Of a DNA stretch of 8,319 bases, positions 1-6,591 are shown in pieces (within the stretch, counting starts at the first letter, position 1; each line of letters begins with the position of its first letter). Below the pieces are notes generated by a model, which saw only the letters and a list, made by a program, of their open reading frames with translations, did no database searches and had not been told where the DNA came from. The stretch is taken from positions 1-8,319 of the forward strand of contig CAMDGW010000100.1 of NCBI GenBank assembly GCA_945897695.1, written 5' to 3'. A program made the position numbers and the translations under genes. Source of the stretch: Pseudobacteriovorax antillogorgiicola (GTDB taxonomy: Bacteria; Bdellovibrionota_B; Oligoflexia; Oligoflexales; RGVZ01).

Positions 1-22
1 TAACTTCAAAGACGAGCATACC

Positions 23-1693
23 ATGCAAAAAGTCATCGGTCTGGATATCGGTAGTTACTCAATAAAGGCAGTTGAGATCATCAACTCTTTTAAATCTTAT
101 CAGATTAAAAACTTTTATGAGCTCGAAATGCCTTACCGGGAGGACGTTGAAAAGAATGTTCTGCTGGCTCAAACCTTGGAACAGCTTTTCAAGGAAAATA
201 ATCTGCAGGCAGACCGGATTCTAACCGCGATGCCAGGGCAGTACATATCAAGCCGTATTGTACCGGTCGGTTTCTCTGATCCTCGTAAAATTTCGATGGC
301 CGTGATGTCCGAAGTTGAGGATGCCGTCCCATTCAATATGGAAGAAATGATTGTTGACCATCAGATCCTCGGTACCGGTACCGATGGACGAACTATTGTG
401 ATGGTCGTGATGACTCGCAAAAGCTTTCTTAAGAGCTTTCTGGATCATTTAACAAGAGTAAATATTGATCCCAAGCTTGTAGACGTTGATAGCCTCTCTT
501 TTTATAACTTGGCGCCCTATCTTCGACTTGAAAGCAATGAATGTGTGGCTATGGTGGACATCGGTCACGAAAAAACATCGGTGTGCATTGTCCAAAATGG
601 TCTTCTCAAAATGTTTCGATCAATCAATATTGGCGGGGCATATCTCACCGAATTTCTTGCGCGTGATTTGGAGGCTACATTTGCTGAGGCTCAATCCATC
701 AAGCATCGCGTTAGCCGCGTCCATTGCGAAAAAGATCCAGCGGTCGGGCTCAGTGAGCAAGATCGACTGGTAGTTGAGCGAATGACGCTTGCTAGCAATG
801 CTATTGTCAAAGATTTGGGTAGGACTTTGTATGCATTCAAAACTTGGGATCGAACTCAGATCTCCAAGGTATTTCTTTCAGGTGGATCTGCTCGAATCAA
901 GAACATGGACGCCTATCTCAGTGAACAACTCGGTTTGCCGGTTTATCTTAATCGTCTGGACGCAACAGATTTAAGGATTGATGAGGCTCTTTCTGAAAAA
1001 ACATTAGTGATGCCGCAAAGCGTTGCGATAGGAATGCGTTCAGTTGTTACCGCGAAAAAGCACTCCCAGATTAATCTGCGCAAGGGTGAGTTTGCATACG
1101 TGCAAAATTACGCCCAGATCATGCGTGTTGCTAAGATAGGGGCGCAGGTGCTCGGGGTGGCGCTACTATTGTTGTTGTTCTCTTACGGAATACGCAGCTT
1201 TCTTTACAATCGGCAGATGGCGCAGCTGGAAAAAGAATATCAAAAGGAATACTCGAATATCGGTATTTCTAGGAAGAAATCGCAGGGTAAACTTGATTTT
1301 CAAAAATTCCGCGCTGATGTAAGGACTTCTGTTGTTAAGGAGATCACATCCAGGCGTGAAGCAGTGGACGGTTTTATCGCAAACTCTGGTACGAGCTCGG
1401 GTATTTTGTTGCTTCAAGATATCAGTGCCGCGATTCCTAAAACGGTGAAAATCGATGTTACGCAGTATTTATTTCAAGGCGAGTCAGGAATACCTGGCGG
1501 TCGTTTGGCCATGAAGGCAGAGACAGACGGATATTCGTCAGTTGAAGCAATTAAAGAAGCATTGAAAAAAGTTCCAACGATCACTGATCTTGAAGAAAAA
1601 TCCTCTGGCGGTAAGCCAGGAACTGACAACAAAGTGATCGAGTTTTCTTTGAACATGAACTACAAGCCGCGCGGAAGCGGAAAAAAAGGATGA
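23..1693 (+). CDS. gspL: Type II secretion system protein GspL, PilM-fold cytoplasmic domain with periplasmic tail
   Basis: Inner-membrane platform protein thought to couple the secretion ATPase GspE to the pseudopilus machinery. Seen: an actin-like PilM/GspL domain fills about residues 1-345, with phosphate-loop-like motif GLDIGSYSIKAVE (6-18), a second loop VDIGHEKTS (178-186) and an adenosine-site-like VFLSGGSARI (283-292). INLRKGEFAY (350-359) matches the short 'INL' segment that precedes the membrane helix in GspL and PilN. A single helix spans about 374-394, then a charged, probably coiled segment and a periplasmic domain to 556. The length is larger than a typical stand-alone PilM (about 350) and fits GspL or a PilM-PilN fusion. 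The start is the natural N-terminus of the family, with only a weak GAG ribosome site at 14-16. Co-transcribed with the M-like and N-like genes that follow, which favours GspL over type IV pilus PilM; the latter remains possible. Confidence 0.78.
   Translation: MQKVIGLDIGSYSIKAVEIINSFKSYQIKNFYELEMPYREDVEKNVLLAQTLEQLFKENNLQADRILTAMPGQYISSRIVPVGFSDPRKISMAVMSEVEDAVPFNMEEMIVDHQILGTGTDGRTIVMVVMTRKSFLKSFLDHLTRVNIDPKLVDVDSLSFYNLAPYLRLESNECVAMVDIGHEKTSVCIVQNGLLKMFRSINIGGAYLTEFLARDLEATFAEAQSIKHRVSRVHCEKDPAVGLSEQDRLVVERMTLASNAIVKDLGRTLYAFKTWDRTQISKVFLSGGSARIKNMDAYLSEQLGLPVYLNRLDATDLRIDEALSEKTLVMPQSVAIGMRSVVTAKKHSQINLRKGEFAYVQNYAQIMRVAKIGAQVLGVALLLLLFSYGIRSFLYNRQMAQLEKEYQKEYSNIGISRKKSQGKLDFQKFRADVRTSVVKEITSRREAVDGFIANSGTSSGILLLQDISAAIPKTVKIDVTQYLFQGESGIPGGRLAMKAETDGYSSVEAIKEALKKVPTITDLEEKSSGGKPGTDNKVIEFSLNMNYKPRGSGKKG
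369..384. repeat. 16-bp perfect palindrome inside gspL
   Basis: TCGGTACCGGTACCGA is its own reverse complement and contains two adjacent GGTACC hexamers. It encodes the Gly-Thr-Gly-Thr stretch of the actin-like domain, so ordinary codon choice can explain it. No function is claimed. Confidence 0.85.
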
Positions 1694-1702
1694 GGTGAAA
1701 GC

Positions 1703-2362
1703 ATGAGTGCACTTGAGGATTTTCAAGAGAAAATTCGGAATCAGTGGTCAGCGCTTTCGGCCGAGGTTCGCAAAAGGCTTTTTGGTGCAAATAATGAAAA
1801 CCTCGACCTGCTTGTCGACTCTTTTTATAAGCTGGAACCACAGCAGAGAAATGCTGTTCTAGCTGGTGGAGTTGGTCTCCTCGGATTTATAGTTTTTGGC
1901 TTTGTTGCGCTTTATTTTGCTCAGGTTTCCTCGCTTAATAGGGAGCTTAATAAGCGTTTTGATGCTCTTTATGAAATCCGAGAATTAAAGGCTGATTATC
2001 AGAGAGAGGATCGGAGATTTCAGGCTTTAGTTGATGCGATAAACGGTGGATCTGGGGCGACCCGTATCAAGCCGTTTTTTGAGAAGGTTGCTAATGAGCA
2101 GGGTGTCCAATTGGAGGGGCTGACGGAAAGTAAGGCTCAGCTTCCTGCTGAAAATGCATTAAGCGAGAAATTTCAGGAAGTGCGTGTTGATATGCGCCTA
2201 AGCAATATATCAATTCCTAGGCTTCTGAATTTCGTGGTGGAAGTGGAAAAGAGCGGTGGATTCATACGTATTCAGGATATTCAAATTCGCGCCCGTTTCG
2301 GTACCAAGTTATTTTTTGACGCCACTGTGAAAGCCCATGGGCTTGCCGCTAGCGGCTCGTAG
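1703..2362 (+). CDS. gspM: Type II secretion system protein GspM (PilO-like)
   Basis: Bitopic inner-membrane protein that in known systems pairs with GspL and stabilises the assembly platform. Seen: a hydrophilic cytoplasmic N-terminus of about 49 residues, one strong membrane helix at about 51-73, a charged heptad-like segment (about 75-105) and a C-terminal alpha/beta domain to 219 that fits the ferredoxin-like fold of GspM/PilO. The sequence itself carries few signature residues, so the call rests on topology, length and position directly after gspL. Only 9 bases separate it from the gspL stop, and an AGGTGA ribosome site (1693-1698) begins in that stop codon, suggesting coupled translation. 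The cytoplasmic tail is longer than in many GspM proteins. PilO is the main alternative. Confidence 0.72.
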   Translation: MSALEDFQEKIRNQWSALSAEVRKRLFGANNENLDLLVDSFYKLEPQQRNAVLAGGVGLLGFIVFGFVALYFAQVSSLNRELNKRFDALYEIRELKADYQREDRRFQALVDAINGGSGATRIKPFFEKVANEQGVQLEGLTESKAQLPAENALSEKFQEVRVDMRLSNISIPRLLNFVVEVEKSGGFIRIQDIQIRARFGTKLFFDATVKAHGLAASGS

Positions 2363-2373
2363 GAGAAAAACTC

Positions 2374-3312
2374 ATGATGAAAAACCCCAAAACAATAGCC
2401 GCTATGGTGGCAATTTTCTTTGTCAGTTTCTTCTTGTTCCTTTATTTGTCGTTTCCATACGGTGTACTTAAGGAGGCAATTTCAACTCAAGTACAAATCG
2501 CAACTGGCATTACCATGCGAATGGACTCGTTCGGCCCTGCATTCCCATTTGGATTTTCAGCAAGTGATGTGGAGATCTATAAAGGCCAGTCAACTCGCGT
2601 GAAATTAAAGTCTTTATCTGCGAAGCTAAGTCTCCTACAGCTATTTATTCTGCGGTTTGGTGTTTCAGTTGACGCGGAGGATGTGACGGGTGGCGAAATT
2701 GATGTGGGGCTGGGTTTCAGTATTTTTGACATTTTGACGGGTAAAATCGGACTGCCGTCTTATGTCACGATGTCTGCAGATAAGTTTCAGCTTGATTCAT
2801 TGGCTGATCTTGGCATTCAAACCGCTGTTGCCAATGGCGTTGGTGGTCCGATTGCGGGGCAATTGCTTGCCAAGCTTGGTGTTAAAGGTAAGCTCAACGG
2901 CAAATTTAGAATAGACACGGATAGCAAGAACTTTGCTCAGTCAACGGGTGATATCAAGATTAATTTCACAGATGCTGTGCTGGTATTATCAGATCCTTCG
3001 CTGAATTTTCCAGACCAAGCTTTCAAAATGGCTCAGCTCAATGCAACTCTAGTGGGTGGAACCCTGAGTGTCGATCCTGCCACGAGGTTTACCACAGCAG
3101 ATCTTGAAATGGGGGTTGACGGTAAAGTGGTGCTAAGAGCCCAGACGGCCAACAGCGACCTGAATTTGAAGGCCTTTGTTCGTCTCAAAGGCATACTGGG
3201 AGATCAATATGGCCCTCTCATCGACGCCTTCAGTAATGGAATGGGCAAAAACGGCTCTCTGAATCTACAAATTGCCGGCACCGTTGGTGCTCCGCAGATG
3301 AACCCAATCTGA
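2374..3312 (+). CDS. gspN: Type II secretion system protein GspN, AsmA-like
   Basis: Likely GspN, an inner-membrane-anchored protein with a large periplasmic domain; its exact job in secretion is unsettled and it is absent from many systems. Seen: a basic N-terminus, a membrane helix at about residues 8-26 ending at FPYG, then about 280 residues with beta-rich alternation typical of AsmA-like domains (repeated short strands with Gly/Asp turns, for example GKLNGKFRIDTDS and the closing LNLQIAGTVGAPQMNP). At 312 residues it fits the long GspN type found in delta-type lineages. The start has a strong AGGAGA ribosome site (2361-2366) overlapping the gspM stop; a second ATG at 2377 is possible but less well spaced. 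It appears to be the last gene of the gsp unit, since a new promoter follows. Confidence 0.72.
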   Translation: MMKNPKTIAAMVAIFFVSFFLFLYLSFPYGVLKEAISTQVQIATGITMRMDSFGPAFPFGFSASDVEIYKGQSTRVKLKSLSAKLSLLQLFILRFGVSVDAEDVTGGEIDVGLGFSIFDILTGKIGLPSYVTMSADKFQLDSLADLGIQTAVANGVGGPIAGQLLAKLGVKGKLNGKFRIDTDSKNFAQSTGDIKINFTDAVLVLSDPSLNFPDQAFKMAQLNATLVGGTLSVDPATRFTTADLEMGVDGKVVLRAQTANSDLNLKAFVRLKGILGDQYGPLIDAFSNGMGKNGSLNLQIAGTVGAPQMNPI

Positions 3313-3331
3313 TGTGGTCCTAGGGCCTCTT

Positions 3332-3361
3332 TTGACTTTGGTAAGAAAAGTGCCGTAAAAT
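3332..3361 (+). promoter_or_regulatory. Predicted sigma-70-type promoter
   Basis: TTGACT (3332-3337) and TAAAAT (3356-3361) each match the -35 and -10 consensus at five of six positions, with 18 bases between them. Transcription would start near 3368, about 30 bases before the ATG at 3401. It lies in the 88-base gap after gspN and would drive the chaperone-like gene and those behind it. The overlapping GCCGTAAA (3352-3359) resembles a flagellar sigma-28 -10 element (six of eight), but no matching -35 is present. Confidence 0.5.
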
Positions 3362-3400
3362 TAAACTAAGGGCAATCCTGAAAAAACGGGTGAGTGATTT

Positions 3401-3775
3401 ATGGCTAGTTGGCCTGAGCGAGCTTGCACCGCATTGACGGTTTATTACGAACGCGGAGTGCGGGCGTTGGAGCTGATCAAGCGAGACGAGTTGGATGAAG
3501 CCGAAGCTATTTTGAACATGCGTAAGGCTGCGTTTCATAATTTTCGCGCCGCCGATCACCAGGCACTTCAGCAAGGGTACTCAGCTGAACAGGATGCTCA
3601 GCTGAAAGCAATCTGGGCCCAGGTTTGTTCTGTTGATGCCGTGCTAATAGAAGCGATGATTGGAGCGAAGGTTAAGATGGAGGCTGAGCTGGTCAGAATC
3701 TCGAAGGTTAAATCCACGCTTGGAAGATTCCGTTCCGGGAAGATCGCGGAATCAAACCTCGAAAAACCAGTTTAG
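3401..3775 (+). CDS. Small helical protein, possible flagellar export chaperone of the FliT/FlgN type
   Basis: A 124-residue, almost entirely helical, cytoplasmic protein without signal peptide or membrane segment. The layout resembles FliT: an opening helix with a YYERGVRALELI core, an acidic turn (KRDELDEAEAIL), a run of about 20 polar residues, and a long C-terminal amphipathic helix ending KVKSTLGRFRSGK, comparable to the FliT tail that ends in a Tyr/Gly turn. Length also fits (FliT is about 120). FliT and FlgN bind flagellar cap or hook-junction proteins and deliver them to the export gate. The resemblance is from pattern reading only and could be generic helical similarity. The start has a GGGTGAG ribosome site (3388-3394). 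It is the first gene behind the 3332-3361 promoter and lies 61 bases before the glycosyltransferase-TPR gene. Confidence 0.45.
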   Translation: MASWPERACTALTVYYERGVRALELIKRDELDEAEAILNMRKAAFHNFRAADHQALQQGYSAEQDAQLKAIWAQVCSVDAVLIEAMIGAKVKMEAELVRISKVKSTLGRFRSGKIAESNLEKPV

Positions 3776-3836
3776 TAATGTATGAGCGGGTTTAAAGAAA
3801 AAGACTTGAAAACAAATTTTGTGAGGAGAAAAAGGC

Positions 3837-5693
3837 ATGTCAAGCAACGCGACCAAGAAACCCAAATTGGCACTCGTTTACGGCAACTTGCCCACGGTTG
3901 AGGAAATTGATCAATTCCAGCTCCTCAAAGATGCATATGATGTGTATGTTATAGCAAGCGAGAGTGTTGTGGACTACATATCCCGCACCTCAAACTATAA
4001 CGATCTCCGCTGTGTCACACTGCCTGATCATGATGACAATCCAACTTACCTCCCCGGTCTGGAAAAAGCGCTCGCAGGCTTCGATATCGTAATTGTGAAG
4101 GAGCGTCTTGGACTCTACGCATATCAAGCTGTCAAGGCGAAATGGTGCAATAACTTTCGTCTCGCGGTTTGGGTTGATAATCTCACACCATTTCCGGGTG
4201 AAGACCTTGATCAGTTCCGAATCATCCGCCAAGAGCTTGCCAATGCAGCAGACTGTTTTCTAGTCCAAAGTAATAGCGCCCGTGAAACGCTAATTCTTGA
4301 AGGAGTTGAAGAAGGCCGGATCGCACAGTTTGAGCCGTTTGTGGCACCGAGAGTCAAGCGAAGCCAGAAGGCGCGGGCTAAAGCCATGCAGCTTCTTGGC
4401 TTGAAAGACGGTGACTATCTTATCGGTCACCTTGGTCAAATCGAATGGGAAGAAGATCTTCTCCTTCTTCTTCATGCAGCAAAAGCAGCTATGAACAGCA
4501 ATGCTTCATTGAAACGTCGTCTTCGCATCGCTCTTTGTGGTGTAGGATCAGCGTCGGAAGAGTTGAATGAACGTGCCTCAAAATTAGGTATGAAAGGGCG
4601 ACTCCTTTTTGTGGCCCCAGGTCGAGATGCTTATGATGCGATGCACCTTGCTTGCGATACATTCTTCTTTAGTACGACAGCTCATCATGATCGCACCGAG
4701 GGCGACCCATACCGTCTGATTACTGCAATGGCAAACAAAGTGCCTGTCATCGCATCGCGTAATCCTCTAGTAGAAGAGTTTATCGGAAAGCACCGCATTG
4801 ATTTCTGCCCGGGCTCGATTGAAAGCCTCTCTGCAGCAATTGAGAAGGCTGCTGAGGCGAAATCCTTAGTCAACAACATTGCCAATAAGAATACCTCAAC
4901 TTACGAACAACGATTTAACCAAGAGCGAGTCACTCGCCGTATGCTAGCTGCGGTTCAAGAAATTGCAAAACGCGATATTCGTCGCGACTTCAACGCAATT
5001 GATCGCGCAGTCATTGAGGTTGAATCTTGTATCAACACAGGCGATTATCTTGACGCAGTTGATCGTATCGAGATGCTGTTTGCCACTGGCTCAGTGCCGC
5101 TTTATCATCAGGCTAATTTACTCAGGCTGATTGGTGATTGCTTCACTCGCCTTGGGGATGCAACAAGTGGTAAGAACGCTTACAACCGCGCGATCGCCCT
5201 TGATCCATTCTCTGCAAAAGCACACGTTGGACTTGGGACGGTTGCTCTGACTCGCAATAGTTATGATGGTGCGGTGATTCACTTTCAGAAGGCGGTCAGC
5301 CTTGCACCTAACGATGAAATGGGGAGTTTTGGGCTCGGACTTGCGTTCCAAGGTCTTGGTGAAATCAATGAGGCTAATAAGTGGGTGGCAAATGCCTGTC
5401 GTCTGAATCCGCTGAACGCACCTGCAGTTTTCACTTTGGTGAAGATCGCCTTTGAACGCAACAACTTTAATGACGCTCGTGATGCCCTTTGTCTCTATAT
5501 TGGGCAAAAACCACAAGATCTAAATATGGTATTCTCGCTTGCTGGTATTGAGTACAAGACAGGAAACAATACAGCTGCAGAAATGCTATTGACCCAGATG
5601 CTTGCAATCGATCCAAATGATTCAAGAGCGCATCAGTTGCTGGCTCAGATCCGAGGGCGCAATGAGGCTCAAACGAGTTCAAATTCTCGGTGA
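3837..5693 (+). CDS. GT4-like glycosyltransferase fused to a TPR domain, with atypical donor site
   Basis: Seen: residues about 9-375 form a two-lobed GT-B/GT4 fold, including VQSNSARETLILEGVEEGRI in the lobe junction, GHLGQ opening the second lobe (197-201), the glycine turn GVGSASEEL (235-243) and EGDPYRLITAMANKVPVIAS (288-307). Residues about 390-618 hold roughly six TPR repeats, with exact 34-residue spacing of the closing prolines at 457, 491, 525, 559 and 593. Canonical GT4 enzymes have Arg and Lys in a G-R-L-x3-K-G motif and a Glu pair spaced E-x7-E; here the positions are Gln201, Glu206 and Glu288/Thr296. Thus only one of these four is kept, which suggests unusual donor chemistry or a scaffold role. 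No signal peptide, so cytoplasmic. Ribosome site AGGAG (3824-3828) fixes the start. The neighbour suggests flagellin or surface-protein modification, by inference only. Confidence 0.72.
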   Translation: MSSNATKKPKLALVYGNLPTVEEIDQFQLLKDAYDVYVIASESVVDYISRTSNYNDLRCVTLPDHDDNPTYLPGLEKALAGFDIVIVKERLGLYAYQAVKAKWCNNFRLAVWVDNLTPFPGEDLDQFRIIRQELANAADCFLVQSNSARETLILEGVEEGRIAQFEPFVAPRVKRSQKARAKAMQLLGLKDGDYLIGHLGQIEWEEDLLLLLHAAKAAMNSNASLKRRLRIALCGVGSASEELNERASKLGMKGRLLFVAPGRDAYDAMHLACDTFFFSTTAHHDRTEGDPYRLITAMANKVPVIASRNPLVEEFIGKHRIDFCPGSIESLSAAIEKAAEAKSLVNNIANKNTSTYEQRFNQERVTRRMLAAVQEIAKRDIRRDFNAIDRAVIEVESCINTGDYLDAVDRIEMLFATGSVPLYHQANLLRLIGDCFTRLGDATSGKNAYNRAIALDPFSAKAHVGLGTVALTRNSYDGAVIHFQKAVSLAPNDEMGSFGLGLAFQGLGEINEANKWVANACRLNPLNAPAVFTLVKIAFERNNFNDARDALCLYIGQKPQDLNMVFSLAGIEYKTGNNTAAEMLLTQMLAIDPNDSRAHQLLAQIRGRNEAQTSSNSR

Positions 5694-5704
5694 GTCTTTC
5701 CATG

Positions 5705-5746
5705 ATGGTCTAAAAGGCGGGCGCGGGGGTTTTTACCATGCGCCCG
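5705..5746 (+). other. GC-rich intergenic hairpin with an alternative fold
   Basis: CGGGCGC (5718-5724) can pair with GCGCCCG (5740-5746) around a 15-base loop. An alternative pairing joins ATGGT (5705-5709) and AAAA (5712-5715) to TTTT and ACCAT (5731-5739); the two folds cross and largely exclude each other. There is no T-run after the stem on the + strand, so it is not a classical terminator. It may stabilise the upstream mRNA end or attenuate the next gene. It stops 12 bases short of the next ribosome site. Confidence 0.4.
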
Positions 5747-5768
5747 TCGAATGTCTTGAAGGTGTGTT

Positions 5769-6440
5769 ATGCTTAAAAGGCTAGTTATAAATCAAAAGAC
5801 GATTCCCGTCCCTGTTCCGGTCAAGACTCTGGCCGATGCATGCTCATGGATAGATGAAATCCTTGTCCCTATTGGAGAAACGGTAACATCTGCCGCTCTT
5901 GATGGTAAAGACATCCTCGATTTGTGGTCGGCTCCCAAAGCTAGTTCTGCGATCGGATTGCATCCAGACAGCCGCTTGGAGATTCGGATTGAAAGCCCCG
6001 AGGATCTGGCCTTACAAAGTCTGGATACAATTCATGCACTTTCTGGGGCAATACTCCGTGGAGTAAAATCTTTGGCTGTTCATCTTTGGCAGTCGAGACA
6101 AAACGAAATTCAGCCAGAGCTTCAATCCGTGCGCGAGGATGTGAATCTGATTTGTGAGTTAATGGACCGGATGGAAGATATGGGGATAGCCGATAAGATT
6201 GATCTGGGAGCGATTCGCGAGCTCAAAGTTCGTATTAAAAATATCGGTATTTGCTTGACCGCTGCCACATCCATTGGAGATTGGAAGGGGGCTGCCCAGA
6301 TTCTGTTGCGCGACACGAGCACGGCGATAGGACTAGAGTCCAGTCTCCGTCAATTAGTAGACGAAAGTGAGGCTTGCCATCTTCGTTTGTTGACCTCGCG
6401 GACATCTAATCATTTTGCTGCCAAAGCAGAGTCGGTCTGA
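5769..6440 (+). CDS. Conserved-looking protein of unknown function
   Basis: I do not recognise this 223-residue protein. Seen: a short alpha/beta N-terminus (residues 1-80) with a proline-spaced strand IPVPVPVK (12-19), a helix DACSWIDEILVPIG (23-36) and a strand-turn TVTSAALDGKDI, then a second strand RLEIRIESP. From about residue 82 onward it is predicted helical, with VREDVNLICELMDRMEDM and WKGAAQILLRDT among the amphipathic stretches. No signal peptide, membrane helix or metal-binding motif, so probably cytoplasmic. The coding frame is clean and codon use looks like that of its neighbours. The ATG at 5769 follows a modest AAGG site (5759-5762). It is the last gene before a strong terminator and likely shares the transcript of the chaperone-like and glycosyltransferase-TPR genes, which suggests but does not prove a joint role. 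Confidence 0.6.
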   Translation: MLKRLVINQKTIPVPVPVKTLADACSWIDEILVPIGETVTSAALDGKDILDLWSAPKASSAIGLHPDSRLEIRIESPEDLALQSLDTIHALSGAILRGVKSLAVHLWQSRQNEIQPELQSVREDVNLICELMDRMEDMGIADKIDLGAIRELKVRIKNIGICLTAATSIGDWKGAAQILLRDTSTAIGLESSLRQLVDESEACHLRLLTSRTSNHFAAKAESV

Positions 6441-6500
6441 AGGCCGAAATCGGCGACTTGGTGATTGGTAAAATATTTAGTTTTAAATCAAAGAAAAACA

Positions 6501-6534
6501 GGGTCTTCCCCGGAGTAGGGTAGACCCTTTTTTT
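6501..6534 (+). terminator. Intrinsic terminator
   Basis: GGGTCT (6501-6506) pairs with AGACCC (6522-6527); after one T/T mismatch CCC (6508-6510) pairs with GGG (6518-6520), leaving a 7-base loop. Seven T residues follow (6528-6534). An A-rich stretch before the stem could let it work on the other strand too, though no convergent gene is seen. It closes the unit ending at 6440. Confidence 0.9.
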
Positions 6535-6578
6535 ATGCCTCGCCTGGATCTGCCGATACGCTGCCTACCCAGTTGTTC

Positions 6579-6583
6579 AGGAG
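6579..6583 (+). promoter_or_regulatory. Ribosome binding site that selects the GTG start at 6592
   Basis: AGGAG ends 8 bases before GTG 6592. The frame is open further upstream to an ATG at 6535, but that codon abuts the terminator T-run and has no ribosome site. Starting at the GTG also places a clean signal peptide at the N-terminus. Confidence 0.75.
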
Positions 6584-6591
6584 TCGCCGTA

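Noticed and set aside
1..3. TAA as the stop codon of an upstream gspK-like gene
   Set aside because: Plausible from operon layout, but three bases give no way to confirm a reading frame.
3316..3333. GGTCCTAGGGCC followed by TCTTTT, a possible terminator after gspN
   Set aside because: Only a four-pair stem with one G-T pair fits around a workable loop, and the T-run is short and interrupted.
3320..3574. 84-codon open frame on the - strand
   Set aside because: It runs across the predicted promoter and the chaperone-like gene, and its protein is of cysteine/arginine-rich shadow type without a ribosome site that I can see.
5118..5516. 132-codon open frame on the - strand
   Set aside because: It lies wholly opposite the TPR repeats, whose 34-residue periodicity shows which strand is coding.
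6443..6454. GCCGAAATCGGC hairpin right after the stop of the 223-residue gene
   Set aside because: Four-pair stem, no T-run; the real terminator is 50 bases further on.
6458..6488. TTGGTG with TAAAAT or TTAAAT as a promoter for the Slt-like gene
   Set aside because: Spacing is poor for either -10 candidate and the strong terminator lies between it and the gene.
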